Below the pieces are notes generated by a model that saw nothing but the letters and a program-made list of their open reading frames with translations, did not search any database and was not told the origin of the DNA. 64,000 nt of DNA, taken from the NCBI GenBank assembly GCA_023078685.1, contig JALGAS010000008.1, positions 930,001 through 994,000 on the forward strand. Direction: 5' to 3'. The position numbers and the translations under genes are program-made. This document shows, piece after piece, positions 1-11,653 of this stretch; the stretch's first letter is position 1; each line of letters begins with the position of its first letter. The stretch is from Neopestalotiopsis rosae (lineage: Eukaryota; Ascomycota; Sordariomycetes; Amphisphaeriales; Sporocadaceae).

Positions 1-1313
1 GTGTTTATGGCTTCCGTCGCACAGGAATACCATGGCTCATCAGGTAATGGAACCACATCTTCGAACAACAGCGGCCCACTTTGTCGGTACATGGTTGCAC
101 CGTCCTCGATCGGTCCCCGCTTGTAATCGCGGTAAAGCTCGGAAATTGCAGATAGCTCTATATTCTCCTCATGTGTCTTGAAACTCCAAGCTTTTCTCAA
201 CATGATAAGTATCTGTGTAGACAGGCTGGTCGAAGAGCCTGCGTGCCTTAGAATGGTATGTGACGAGCTGAAGCGTAGTGCAATTCGTTTGCCGGGTTCG
301 TCGGCTTCATGACAGCCCAAGAGTCCCAAAAACTCCCCATCTTTCCTGCCTTGCCAAAAGGGAAGGCATATGCTCAAGCCCAAATGGGTCATCTTGAATG
401 CATTTGGCACAGAGTTTGCATTGGGAATCGATGGGACAAGTTTTCCACTCTGTCGAAATGCTGCAGGCGATGTTGCGAGGATACCTATATTCTCTGAATC
501 GTGCATCATGGGACCAGATGTAGGGTCAGCCTCCCAAGCGAAGATGGTTTGATCATGGTTGGTCTTGATGATCTCTTCTTGCAATCTAACGAAAGCTTTG
601 TCCCCACCTTCTCCGTAGAGCAGTGGCATGTTAACGTTGAATATACCGAGTAAACAGTATGCCATGTCCTCTGCGCGAGTGACTTCCCGCCTAGTTGCCC
701 AAGACATTCTCATCGATATGCTGGCTGAATAGATTGAGTCTTTGTGCAGATAGCTGCTAGGAATGCCAGTCGTTTGGGATATGACGTCCATGAGCGCCGA
801 TCCCTCAAGCAACTCCCCAAGAAATTGCCATGAACGACCAAACATGAGAAGCCTCGCAGGGGCTATTAGTTCTTGCAACGTCCAACCCCTCGTGAACCAT
901 CGACTCATTTGTAGCGCAGACAGTAAGTCTACTTCTGCATTCGGGGTCTTTTCAACATCATCCAGTAGAACATAGCAGACGGCGGCATTCTTGTACCACT
1001 GAAACATGGAATTGATCGATTCGGAGAGTTCTACACTGTTGGTCTTGTCAATACAACAGGTGTCTATCCATGTCCAACAGAATCCGTCCTCCCTGGATCG
1101 TTTACAACAATCCTGTATCTTGCGGTAGCCGCTGTGTGTGCTAATGGCGTTGACACGGGACGTCTCCCTCCTACTGATGCCATCTTGGACCGATTGAAAT
1201 TGTTGAAAAGTGACTTCTTCATGGGCCCATGTGTGCGACAGGATTGTGTATGGCTTATTGGGACGGCCAAAGAACTCCTGCAATTGGAAAGTTTCTGTGT
1301 TCAAGAGGCGCAT
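1..1313 (-). CDS. HET-domain protein, C-terminus cut by window edge
   Basis: This is an uninterrupted reading frame of about 437 codons that starts at ATG 1313-1311 and runs off the left edge. The N-terminus reads MRLLNTETF, then ILSHTWAHEEVTF, GYRKIQDCC and WIDTCCIDKTNSVELSESIN, which is the heterokaryon-incompatibility (HET) domain layout. Further on are RGWTLQELIAPARL, TGIPSSYL, MSWATRREVTRAED, AYCLLGIFNVNMPLLYGEG and AFVRLQEEI, typical of the large HET subfamily. HET proteins act in non-self recognition and regulated cell death after hyphal fusion. No intron is needed in the visible part. The C-terminal half and any fused domain lie outside the window, so the protein's architecture is unknown. 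A decayed relative lies at 35065-35444. Confidence 0.9.
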   Translation of the reverse strand, partial: MRLLNTETFQLQEFFGRPNKPYTILSHTWAHEEVTFQQFQSVQDGISRRETSRVNAISTHSGYRKIQDCCKRSREDGFCWTWIDTCCIDKTNSVELSESINSMFQWYKNAAVCYVLLDDVEKTPNAEVDLLSALQMSRWFTRGWTLQELIAPARLLMFGRSWQFLGELLEGSALMDVISQTTGIPSSYLHKDSIYSASISMRMSWATRREVTRAEDMAYCLLGIFNVNMPLLYGEGGDKAFVRLQEEIIKTNHDQTIFAWEADPTSGPMMHDSENIGILATSPAAFRQSGKLVPSIPNANSVPNAFKMTHLGLSICLPFWQGRKDGEFLGLLGCHEADEPGKRIALRFSSSHTILRHAGSSTSLSTQILIMLRKAWSFKTHEENIELSAISELYRDYKRGPIEDGATMYRQSGPLLFEDVVPLPDEPWYSCATEAIN

Positions 1314-3420
1314 TATGGCAATTTGATCAGTAGTAGCAAAACTGAAGAGGGAATAGAGGAAGAAGCGACAACAATTGTTGGACACAGCCTCACCTATATT
1401 ATAAACGACCTTGCACCAGTAATCAATATCTTACCCCAACGTGAAGCTCTGCTCGGTGCACTTAGATACCCCATAAGCAGCATCCCCGCATTCATATTGC
1501 GGTTGAGTAAGCCTGTCCATTCCTCACTCCAATCAGACATGCACAGGTGTCGTGCATCGCAGTTCGTCAGAAGCTGCACGCATCTTATTCGCCGAATCGT
1601 AGAACAGGTTACATGGAAGGTGGCGGTGAGACCACCATATAACAAATGAACATCTACCGCATAAGGTTGGTGAACTGCAGCAAGACCTTTGCAACTCAGC
1701 CTCGCTGACTGCAGTTTTCGGATAATCGTCCCAGATTTTTGGTTGAATGGGTGCATAAATCAGACAGACACCCAGCCAAGCCTTACCGATGCGAAATGAG
1801 AGTTCACGCGAGACTCACGCAATGAACCCAAACTAGGAGGAACACCATCAAGTATTGCGAATTATTTACGATCAGTATTCACCTGCTACAACCAGCGATG
1901 GTCCAATGCTTGACCAATCCGCAGCCGTACCACACAAAAAGTTTCACGTCTACCACTGCGCTAACAGACCAAAAGTGAAGCTCCGCAATGATTATTATGC
2001 TATTATGGTACATATACGTGAATCTGTCACAAAAAGTCATTCGTAGTCTTTGTGGCAGTCCTCTTGAATATCACCACCCACCCGCTCCAACCTGTCATGC
2101 TCAATCATCATTAACAGAGCTGGAGCTCTTTGTAGTAGGTATATTTGGTTCACGTATGCTGTCACGCCATAAAAAACTGTCAAATAGCACGAAGTGCAAC
2201 TGCCAATTTTTCTGGCGCGGACGATGGAAGTTTTTCTGGTTTTCAAATGTATTCAAGATGCGTCGCAGTCAACAAGAACTACAGGAATGGGGCGCTGCAG
2301 GCTCGTTGATGTTTACCATATTAGTCCACTAAAACGACCTTTCCCTCACAGAGTAGATTATTACCCGTGGTTTACATCTGGTGCGTCCCCGGATTACTAT
2401 TATGAAGGGTTGTAACAGGGGGATCAGCTTTGACGGTGCTAAAATTGCAGTGAAATTGATGATATGGACATTTTTTGCAAAATGTCTAACACGGTACGGA
2501 GGCAGCTGCTGACTCATCACGAAACCCTACAGTATTAGCATGAATGCGCGGGACTCCCGAGGTTCTGCCGACAACGCCTGAACAAGAAGGAATACAAGTA
2601 AACCAGGAGATAAAGAATATGCATCAATATATCACCGATTTACCTCCGACATTTGACGTTGAGCAGGGAAATACGCGGAATTAGCAGGCAGAGAACATGG
2701 GTCAATACTCCCCTCCCCGCGCCGAAAATAGTCCTGTGGGTGCTATTGCGGGGCTCCTAGCTAGGTTGCGACGGCGGTGTATCGTACAACCATCAACGTC
2801 TATTCATCATTCCCGTCGCTACGTCTTTGTGCAGCAGCAAGATAATCGGGCTAGCAGTTATTCCGCATTTGATTATGTGTCAAGTCGTTTCGTCATGGCT
2901 ACTAACCACTGAATCTAAAACCAGTAGCAGCCAGAAAAGGGGTCTCACAACGACAAACACAGCCATGAAAGCTGAAGCGCCAGGCGGGCCATGCCAAGTA
3001 AGCTTGTCTCGCTTGTCCAACAAAGCCAAGAAGCCGGCCCTTAGTTACCTCCACTGTCTAGCAAGTGACGTCAATACGCCAACCCGCTTTATATTGTCCA
3101 CCGCCCGAACAACACGAATAACAAGGCACCACGCAAGCCACGAAGCCCCATGCGAGTGCTACGTCGCTCAAGCCTCACACGTGTTTACGGTCTAGAAGTT
3201 GGCCATTTGCCCAATGCCCCTGTACGATCGACTGTTGTTTCCCCGCAGTTTCAACTTTATTTTGGCTGCCTCTTGGGTGGGTCTTTGTTGCAATAGCATA
3301 CTAATACATATGACATATTATCTTGGGATGCTCCTTGACTTTCTAGAACTGTAAAGTCCTTGTTCTATTCTTCTTTGCAAATTCATATCTCGATTCAGGA
3401 AATCGAAAATATAACACACA
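1314..3420. other. Intergenic region, no gene recognised
   Basis: About 2.1 kb separates the HET gene from the SMP-C2 gene. The open frames here (for example minus 1394-1756, 120 codons) lack domain-like composition and any recognisable motif. I see no RNA gene or clear repeat. It presumably holds the promoters of the two divergently transcribed flanking genes. Confidence 0.5.
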
Positions 3421-5028
3421 ATGGCTAACCTTGTTGACAAATTGACCGCCTCTGGTGGCACCGAATCCGCAGGTAAGAGAGGCACTGATACGTGTTAGCA
3501 TCGTGCATTTGTTCATTTTTATGCAGGTTTCCTCAACGACATCATCGAGCAACTATGGCCCAACATCAACGTCGCAGGCTGCCGAATGGTCAAGGAGATC
3601 GTCGAGCCCATGTTCGCGTCCATGTTGCCAGGCCCTCTGGCTTCGCTTAAGTTTGTGAAGCTTGACCTGGGCCCAGTCCCCATTCGGGTATCTGCCGTGG
3701 ACGTCCACAAGGCGGACAATGACGGTATCAAGCTCGACATGGACGTAACATGGGATGGAAAGAGTGACATCGAGCTAGACGGCAAGATGGTCCCCAAGCT
3801 GGTAAGCATCGACCGCAAAGCTTGCAGAGTTGGTCTGGTCGTGACTAATTTGGACACCAGGGAATCGAACATGTATCACTCAAGGGAAGGTTGTCGGTAT
3901 TGCTGTGCCCTCTGACAAATGTCATTCCGTTGGTATGGCCCCCACGTCTAGCTTGCCAAGAATAGTTGAGACTGACCGTGCCTGCAGATTGGTGCTGCCC
4001 AAGTGGCTTTCATTAATCCACCAGAGCTGAAGCTGGACTTCACCAACGCTGCCAATGTCGCTGATTGGGTTCTTGTGAACAAGATGATTCGCAAGGTTAT
4101 TCTGGACATCATTGGCTCCATGGCGGTGCTGCCAAACCGCTACCTGGTCAAGATGGCCAACGACAATGACTTTTTCAAGACTTATCTGCCTCACCTTGGT
4201 GCACTGCGTCTGACGGTGGAGAAGGCGATCGGAATCAGCGGTCCCAAAAAGAGCGGTGCCAAGAGGCTGTTGGCCAAGATCGTCAAGGACATTCCCGACT
4301 GCTACTGCAAGGTGACCGTCGGCGCCGAGGAGGAGTGGCGGACGTCGACCAAGAAGAACGACAAGGACCCAGAGTGGAACGAGACGCACGATTTCCTCGT
4401 CGCCGACTACGACCAGCGCGTGTTCATCGATGTTCAGGACGACGACCTCGGAGGCGATGACGATATCGGTATCGCTTCGACTACTGTGAAGGAGATTTTG
4501 CTCAAGGGCGGCTCGCAGGAACTGGCGCTCGTCCACCAAGGCGAGCCCACGGAGGCCAAGATCACTGTACACGCCCAATTCTACAGCTTTGTCAACAACG
4601 CGGATGCAATCACCACAACGCAGAGCGAGAGGGAAGGACAGGTGGTCGGTCTCGCCACTGTCCTCGTCGCCAGCGCCCTGGGCCTGCAGGGCCAGCGCGA
4701 CGAGCTGAACCCCAGCATCAAGGTGACGTGGGGCGACAAGGAGTTCCGCACCGCGGCCAAGTCCTACAGCCCCGGCACAGACATCTTCAACCCATCGTTT
4801 GACCAGGCGTTCCGGATTCCCGTGACTGCGGACTTGCTGGCCAACCCCGCAAACTTCAAGATCGCACTTCTGAACAAGACGGATGAGGCTGGCGCCGTGG
4901 AGATTCCCTTCGAGGACATTCTCCAGTCGCCTGGCCTGATCAAGGAGGAGAGCTTCGACGTTGGCTCCGGGGCTACGGTGAGGGCGAGCATTTCTCTGCG
5001 GGGCTTGGAATTGTCTCAACTGCACTAA
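3421..5028 (+). CDS. SMP-C2-C2 lipid-transfer-type protein (tricalbin-like, no membrane anchor)
   Basis: The gene has four exons: 3421-3472, 3527-3801, 3861-3932 and 3988-5028, giving 479 aa. Each intron has GT...AG ends and the reading phase is preserved. After a short N-terminus, residues about 18-195 match an SMP (synaptotagmin-like mitochondrial lipid-binding) domain: FLNDIIEQLWPNINVA, PNRYLV at the end, and alternating hydrophobic strands. A C2 domain follows at about 203-320 (LRLTVEKAIGISG, acidic loops QDDDLGGDDD), with a weaker C2-like domain at about 345-478. SMP proteins move lipids at ER contact sites. Tricalbins have an N-terminal membrane hairpin, which is absent here, so the protein is probably soluble or recruited to membranes by its C2 domains. 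Function is inferred from domains only. Confidence 0.88.
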
Positions 5029-5727
5029 GCTCTGGTTTGGGGTATGATACTGAGCTAACTCTATCCTTTCCGTCCGTTATGGTAAATCATACATCGTGCA
5101 CCCTTACCGGTTCCACACATAATACATCAAAGATAAACAACGCCGTCTATCTGAGCAAGCTGTGGTAAGTTCTATACGTTCTTTGGGGGATTCAAACACC
5201 TTCACTAGTAAGCGAACGGCACAATGGCGGATGCTGCAGATAGGGAAAGCGCACTGGTGCTTCGGAAAAATGCACATTAATTAGGTACGCAGATGATGGA
5301 GGTATTTGCATGTGTATATTATATTGTAGTGCGTACTCGGTGGCGCATCGAAAGATTCCTATGCGTAGGAATCAATACATGTTTGCGCATCAACACCCTC
5401 GACACCTCCCAGGCAGTGATATCGTTCCTGTATTTCGTGGTTTTCTTTTTATTTTACAGCGGTGGGGGGTACTTAGGCAGCTTGCGGAAAAGCGCGACTT
5501 TGCAACATGGAATCCTCAGCCAATCGATGTGCTCACACGTTAGCCCGCATACGCGGGATAAATGCGACTTACATTTATGTGCTCGCAATGTGCACAGCCT
5601 CATGAACTACCCCGCAACCACGCTGCATGAGCCTTAAGGAGATGCATCTTCCCACGATTCCAGAGAAATTGCGATTTCGCTTCCAGTCAAGTCATAACGA
5701 TAAGTTGTCACTTAGTCCTGACTTCCG
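5029..5727. other. Intergenic region, nothing recognised
   Basis: About 0.7 kb lies between the SMP-C2 stop and the next HET start. The open frames are short and composition is mixed. No repeat or RNA gene was seen. Confidence 0.5.
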
Positions 5728-7568
5728 ATGGATCTCTGCCAGGACTGTTTCGAGTTCGCCATCGCGATATCCAAGCGTCAATATGATTGGTCGCGGTCAC
5801 ATGGCTTCTGGAATGACGCTGGGCTACGATCGGGCTTTTGCCGCCTCTGCAAAATGATATCGGAATATGTAATCGACAACGCAGATGAGAATATATCAAC
5901 ACTTGATGATCATGTAAAACTTTACTACTCTTCGTTTGAAGCTAATCTGGGTCGTCGGCCGCTTAGTAGTGTGCGTCTCGACACGATACTAGGCGTGCGA
6001 ATCGATTTCAATGTGTGGTCTGACTCTGGTAAATATTTCCTCCTTCGTGCTTGAAACTACATACGTAGGTATGAGTAGTGACATTTCATCCAGGTTCCCC
6101 TGCCGCTCTTTCAGGGGCAGTGTCTTACAGACCGCCTTTGCCGAGCGATAACTGTCCTGCTGCCTTCGCACACATCAACTATTGGATCCAAGATTGCATT
6201 CAGAACCACGAACAATGCAAATACACTGTCTCTAACAGTCGTGTCGACGAAATTCAGGGCCCAAAACTCCCAAGGCGTGTATTAGACCTTGGATGTGCGA
6301 ACGATACGGACCTGTCCCTCGTTGAAACTCACGATGAGAGGGGAAATTACTGCGCACTCAGTTATTGTTGGGGTCCACCGGGTTGGAATCATTTGCTTAC
6401 GACTAGGGCAAATATCGAATCTCACTTTGATGGCATCAAGTTCGACCAGCTACCGAGGACGTTACAGGACGCGGTCATTGTCACCCGTCGGATAGGCATC
6501 CGTTATCTTTGGATTGACAGCCTCTGTATTATCCAGGGGGATACGGCAGATTGGACTTTGGAATCTGCGAAAATGGCAGAAGTCTATCAGAACGCGTACC
6601 TAGTGATCGCAGCATCAGGAGCCAAGCATCCGGGAGAGGGTTGTTTCTCCAACAGACGGCGATGCCCAACCGCAGTAGAAGTTCCATATCTCTCAGAGAC
6701 TGGCCAAGCTATGGGATCTATCCTACTCTCGATGTGTCTCCCAGAGGAACAATACCCTGCCTTGGGACCACTTTGGGAAAGAGGCTGGGCCCTTCAGGAG
6801 CGAAGGCTGGCTAGAAGAATGCTGCACTTCATGCCTCGTTGGATGTCTTGGAAGTGCACAGAGCTAGAGTCAGGAGAAAGATATCCTTATGATATGTCTC
6901 AATACCCCGGCTGGGACTCTATACTACAAGAATTCTCCGAATGTCAGCTCACTTACGAAAAGGATCGCTTGGTTGCCATAGAAGGATTGGGTAGGGCAGT
7001 TCAAGAAGCGGATGGCGATAGATATACCTTTGGCATCTTGGAATCACAGTTGCCTGAACTTCTTCTTTGGACTTTATCTTCTGATGAGCTTGACACATCG
7101 GAAGATCTTGTATCTGCGCCTACTTGGTGCTGGGCGTCAAAAGGAGGATCAAAGATTTTCTGGGGTACACAGTATATCCTCGGAAAGTCTTTGATCAAAA
7201 AGTCAGGACTGACCATCGAAGGCTCTGGTGCCTTACGAATTGAAGGCGTCCTACAAGAATGCAGGGTTTCGAGCAATGAGAGTGATGGACTGGAACTTCC
7301 TTTTCTGCATGGTAGGCTCAGCGATTTATTGGAAGACACGAAGCCTCTTTATCTTTTCGAAATAACGTCCGCAACCTTCGACTTTAGGGGTATCGCCGCT
7401 TTCGATCGCGAATATTCTGAAAAAGTATACGTCCTGGTTTTAAACAAGCTGAAGTACGGTAGCGGCGATGGACTTGAAAAGGTGTGTTTCAACGATTTCT
7501 GCTCTAGCCAGAAGAATCGAAATAGGCCTGTGAAGAATATAGGTTTTGATTATGCTTTACTAATATAA
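5728..7568 (+). CDS. HET-domain protein
   Basis: There are two exons, 5728-6028 and 6094-7568, giving 591 aa. The single intron starts GTAAATA and ends CCAG, and joins the frames as a glycine codon (g|gt). The first exon carries a Cys-rich start (LCQDCFEF, FCRLCKMI) common at the N-terminus of this HET class. The HET core lies at about residues 195-360: YCALSYCWG, LPRTLQDAVIVTRRIGIRYL, WIDSLCIIQGD, AKMAEVYQNAYLVIAAS and LWERGWALQER. The C-terminal part is unassigned but has the usual length for this subfamily. The likely role is in vegetative incompatibility or other allorecognition cell death; the trigger is unknown. No stop codon or frameshift interrupts it. Confidence 0.9.
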
Positions 7569-8021
7569 ACCCAGTTTGCGTTTGCCGCCGTACTCTTAGC
7601 ACCCAATGCCGAAAAAACGAACTCATTTCGGCGTATTGGCATGGGATTCGGCAGTTCTAGCTCAGACTTTGGGGATCTTTCGTCGGCCTTTCGAGTTGTC
7701 TCTATCATCTAAAACAGCCTTGGGCACCCCGCAAGATTTGTCAAACTGTAGCTCGGGCAAGGTCACTCGATAGAACTGTCGTAATTCGTCTTAAATCCAC
7801 TTAAACGGAAAGGGTAGGAATACTATAATCGTTGCTACTTGGATAAGACCAGTGATTTGCGCCAAAATGGCATGGTCGATGCTTTGATTATCAGTAATGA
7901 TAATATACTATTAACTCGCCATCTGCTTCTGAACTACTGACACACCACTATATCATCAATGATTTCGGCTGCTATGCGTCACTGTGGGATGATCTCAATC
8001 ACTCCATCAGTCTTGCCCCTC
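7569..8021. other. Short convergent intergenic region
   Basis: About 450 bp lies between the converging 3' ends of the HET and fasciclin genes. No feature was recognised. Confidence 0.5.
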
Positions 8022-9410
8022 TTAAATCAAGAAAGCACTGATGACGACTCCAACAGACAGTGCCAAGCTAGCAGTAGCGAAGACCGCGCCGCCATCCGAA
8101 GTAGTAACCGGCGTCGACGTTCCATTTGGCATATTTGTCGAAGTAGCCGTCGCCGAGGCCAGCGCCGTCGCAACAGTAGCAACAGTCTCAAGCAGCACGG
8201 GCGTAGTTGTGTATGTCATGGTGTCAAAGGCAAACGCGGTGGTGGAAAAGGGCAGGCTCGACACCGGGGACGCGTTGGCGAACGCGAGCCTCTCGGACGC
8301 GGGCGCATCCGGCGTCAAAGATGCTCGGTCAAAGTCGCCTGGGCTGAGCACACTGTATGAGAAGAGGGCAAGTCAGCATTTATAGTTGTTTCAATGTATT
8401 GGGGCATTCGACTAACCTGTCAATTACGTGAGCGATACCGTTGTAAAGGATGTTGTTGGGAAACGTGATCTTGGCGTTGTTCACCCATGCTGAACCATCT
8501 GGCAGTACGGTAAAGGTCAGGTTACTCCCTTGCAGCGATGAAACGGTAACATTGCCCAGAGACGGTGAGAAGATGACATTATTGGGAATGATGTGGTAGC
8601 GCAAGACTTCCCGGAGAGTTTCCAGGTCCGCCGACTCGAGTACAGAGCCGATCGCCGAGAAAGCCGCATCCGTGGGCACAAGTATCGTAAAGTCGGAGAT
8701 GTTGGCACCTTGGACGCCGTCTCCGGTCAATCCAAACGCAAAGCCAAGTTGAGCAGCTTCCACCGCCGCATTCATGGATCGATAACCAGCGCGGTAGGTG
8801 AATAGCTGAAGTGGGGATCCGAAAGAGAGCACTGTATCAATTTTGTGAATTGTAATGCCTTCGCCCAGAGTGATGTCCTATATTAACAGTCAGAACACAA
8901 ATCGACACAGTCAGAGACAAGGTCAATACTAACAGCTTGAGTGACGGTAGAGATGGTTTGCTCGCCAGAGATGATGCACACGTCATCTCCATTCTTCACA
9001 AGCCCGTTGTAGGCGCCACCAGTGAAGTTGGAGAACGGCTGGTCAAAGGTGATGTACGAATCGTCAAGCAATGTTTGAGCAAAAGTGGGAACGTTCGTGA
9101 TCACGTCCGCTGGGTACATCCCTTTGAAGACGTGGTTTGCGAGCAAAGCCCCAACGGCGACAGTGTCATTGCGAAACTCGATGGCCACACCCTCCGGGAC
9201 ATCTCTGGGAACGTTTGCGAAAGCTTGGTTCGTCGGCGCGACAATGGTAATGTTGGAGGCCGAGGACAGAGTTTCTGCAAGCCCATCGACGAGGCTAACG
9301 AGCTCGAGAAGCGTGCTGAGATCGTCCTGGGAGGCGAGAAGGGAGGCAAGATCACCCTGAGCTACGCAAGAGCCCGCCATCAACATACAAGACCAGAATG
9401 ATGGACGCAT
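8022..9410 (-). CDS. Fasciclin (FAS1) domain protein, secreted, GPI-anchor type
   Basis: Three exons on the minus strand (9410-8934, 8877-8417, 8352-8022) give 422 aa. Intron 1 is GTTAGT...ATAG and intron 2 is GTTAGT...ACAG. A signal peptide (about residues 1-18, hydrophobic, ending SCVAQG) is followed by two FAS1 domains. The first is at about 20-160 (NITIVAPTNQAF, GALLANHVFKG) and the second at about 175-310 (FTILVPTDAAFSAIG, LRYHIIPNNV, NGIAHVIDSVL). A Thr/Ala/Ser-rich stretch and a C-terminal hydrophobic tail (VFATASLALSVGVVISAFLI) suggest a GPI anchor. FAS1 proteins mediate cell-surface adhesion. Homologues of this architecture are common in ascomycetes. The gene appears intact. Confidence 0.9.
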
Positions 9411-10042
9411 GGTTTTAGTTTCCGGAAGGATAGTTGTGGGTATTGGAGTTGATACTGTCTGAGAGAGAAGATGCTGAGGTGAAGTTGTGATGGTGTCGAA
9501 TGGTTTTCAAGCAAGTAGACAGATGTTCTTTATATATCCGTCAACCTGTTATGAAGTCCGGGTCTCACAGTTCCAGATTCCGATATATTGAGGCTTGGAT
9601 GCTTACCGAACAATGGCCAGCCAAGACATGTTCGCATTGTTGATGCTGGTAGACATTTTGCCATGATCGAGAGAAAACACAGGAATCAGATGCCTTCGTG
9701 GCGATCTTGGTGTTCTAAGCATCATTGTGCTTCACCACCCATGATTCAGGAGTGTGCACAGCCCGTGCCCAGAAAATGACGACCAATCACTTGTTGTAGC
9801 TTGCACGGTGGAGACGGCCAGAATTCGCCGGTCGTATTTCGCAAGGGCATATGCAGACGCCGTGTATTCAATCCGTCACCGGATGCCGCTGGAAACAAGA
9901 AATCGGCTAAAAATCACCGGTATCATCCTAGCTCAAGAGCAAATAAGCTTGAATCTCATATATTATTATACAAATCATGGTTTATTCCAAAGCATTTGCA
10001 ACAAATCCACTTATGCAAAAGGGGCCAAAAGTTCTTCGATCT
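9411..10042. other. Intergenic region, nothing recognised
   Basis: About 630 bp upstream of the fasciclin gene and downstream of the Zn2Cys6 gene. Probably the fasciclin promoter; no specific site is claimed. Confidence 0.5.
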
Positions 10043-11653
10043 CTATGTCTTTCCCCGTTGCTCAAGCGTCATTTCATATCGTTCAAGAATAGCCGTGTAG
10101 TCGTTGTACCATCCTTCGAGCCATCCTGTAGCTTCGAATAAGTTCGTCGTGTAGCAACTCATGGTGGAATCAAGCATTTTGAGTTTTGCTGTCAAGCCCC
10201 GTAACTTTCGACCGCACTCCTCAATGCGAAATTCACTTTTCGATATACACTGTCCATACGTGTTGGCTGGGTCGGTAGCCGCCACGAATGCATTCACCAG
10301 CACAAACAGGGCGTAAACGACAGTCGGGGCGAATGAAAACGTGGGCAGGCTGAGCACCACTGTCGGATCCATCTCTGCAGCCGTGTCAATCACGGCGTGG
10401 CATTGTTGTACGAGTACTTGAAGCGCTGCTTTGAGAGGGGGGATGATATATCCTGGCCTGGGAAAGTCCCTGACGGCAATGCGACCTGGGATGAACGGAG
10501 CTGCAAATGATGCTTGGTTCGTGGGCGTATGCAGCACGACTTCATATATGTGGATCATGGCTACATGGCGCCAAACTTCGAGTGTCTGACATGACACAAG
10601 ATCAAGTGGAATATGAGCTGCCCATGTCTCAACCTTGTCCTCCAGGGACTTGATGGTATCATGAGTGCGGTAGTCGTTACCGTCTACAAAGGTGGACAAT
10701 TCGCAAAGATGTTGGTGGTCGGATATGTCTTGGATCAATTGCATGATCCGGACGATCTGGCAAAGCAGGATATCAGATGGTTCACCACTACCTTCCAAGT
10801 ATAAGAGGCAAGCCTGGTGATAAGGCTCCCATGGAACAGCAATGCGCCGACGCGTAGACATGGCTGACGTCGAGAGTGCCAAAAAGCAGGCAAGCCACGT
10901 ACGACGAGATTCTGCCGACGTTGAGTCGTCGTGGCGGCTAAAGTATGCTACCGGTGACGGCTGCAGCGAATACCCGGCAATGCCAAGGTCAATGGCCATG
11001 TCCGTAGCTATTTGGACGAGCTGATAGCAACTTGCTTGTCCTCCTCTCCGCGTGGATTTGTTCCAGAAAGCGGAAACAAGCAATGCCTGCACGAGTTCAA
11101 GAGACACCTGGCCCCGGCCAATTACCTCCTCGCCCAGTATATGCATTGTTTCCCATACGAGCTCATCGTGGGTTTCTGTGCTGGTGCCCTGGATGTCCCG
11201 CGTGAAGGTGTACACGAGCAAAGAGAGGAGCAGCATTGGAGATTTTGCACGAAGCTGACTGAAGTCCATGGGCAGGCGGACTATTGGCCATGTGGTTTGC
11301 GCTTGCTGCTGATAGAGGATGAGGAGCTCTTGCTGCTTGTGCAGCGGGATGCGGGCATCCAGGAACGACAGGACGGCTTGCTGAGAGCTCTGCCGCATCC
11401 CCTCGAACGACTGGCTTGGGTTCCTTCGACTATTTTGGTCTCGTAATTCAGCCCTCAATTCTTCAACTTCAGCTTCTAGATCCCGGATGCGGTCACGCTG
11501 AAGACGTGGTGTTGCTGGTACGCACTCTAGGCCGTTGCTGCTGCACCGCTCGCACGGTCCTCCTAGTGATGCACCTACATTGCACTTGATTTTGAGGCGA
11601 TGGCACTCCTCGCAAGCGCGCCTTCTTGTTTTCATCTTGGAATCTAGTTTCAT
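10043..11653 (-). CDS. Zn2Cys6 fungal-type transcription factor
   Basis: A single exon of 536 aa starts at ATG 11653-11651; the codon just upstream in frame is TTG, not a start. The N-terminus carries a Zn2Cys6 binuclear cluster with Cys at residues 14, 17, 24, 34, 37 and 44, in a basic context (RRRACEECHRLKIKC). A predicted coiled coil follows at about 52-75 (IRDLEAEVEELRAELRDQ), the usual dimerisation element. The middle part (RRTWLACFLALSTSAMSTRR) resembles the fungal-specific regulatory region but is weakly conserved. Such regulators often control nearby metabolic genes; here the neighbours are a fasciclin protein and, divergently, sulfite oxidase. A target cannot be assigned from sequence. 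Confidence 0.9.
   Translation of the reverse strand: MKLDSKMKTRRRACEECHRLKIKCNVGASLGGPCERCSSNGLECVPATPRLQRDRIRDLEAEVEELRAELRDQNSRRNPSQSFEGMRQSSQQAVLSFLDARIPLHKQQELLILYQQQAQTTWPIVRLPMDFSQLRAKSPMLLLSLLVYTFTRDIQGTSTETHDELVWETMHILGEEVIGRGQVSLELVQALLVSAFWNKSTRRGGQASCYQLVQIATDMAIDLGIAGYSLQPSPVAYFSRHDDSTSAESRRTWLACFLALSTSAMSTRRRIAVPWEPYHQACLLYLEGSGEPSDILLCQIVRIMQLIQDISDHQHLCELSTFVDGNDYRTHDTIKSLEDKVETWAAHIPLDLVSCQTLEVWRHVAMIHIYEVVLHTPTNQASFAAPFIPGRIAVRDFPRPGYIIPPLKAALQVLVQQCHAVIDTAAEMDPTVVLSLPTFSFAPTVVYALFVLVNAFVAATDPANTYGQCISKSEFRIEECGRKLRGLTAKLKMLDSTMSCYTTNLFEATGWLEGWYNDYTAILERYEMTLEQRGKT

Noticed and set aside
1134..1649. 171-codon plus-strand open frame
   Set aside because: Overlaps the N-terminus of the HET gene in antisense; the HET motifs are unambiguous.
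3922..5025. 367-codon minus-strand open frame antisense to the SMP-C2 gene
   Set aside because: Composition is a mirror of the sense gene's codon bias; the sense strand has clear domains and introns.
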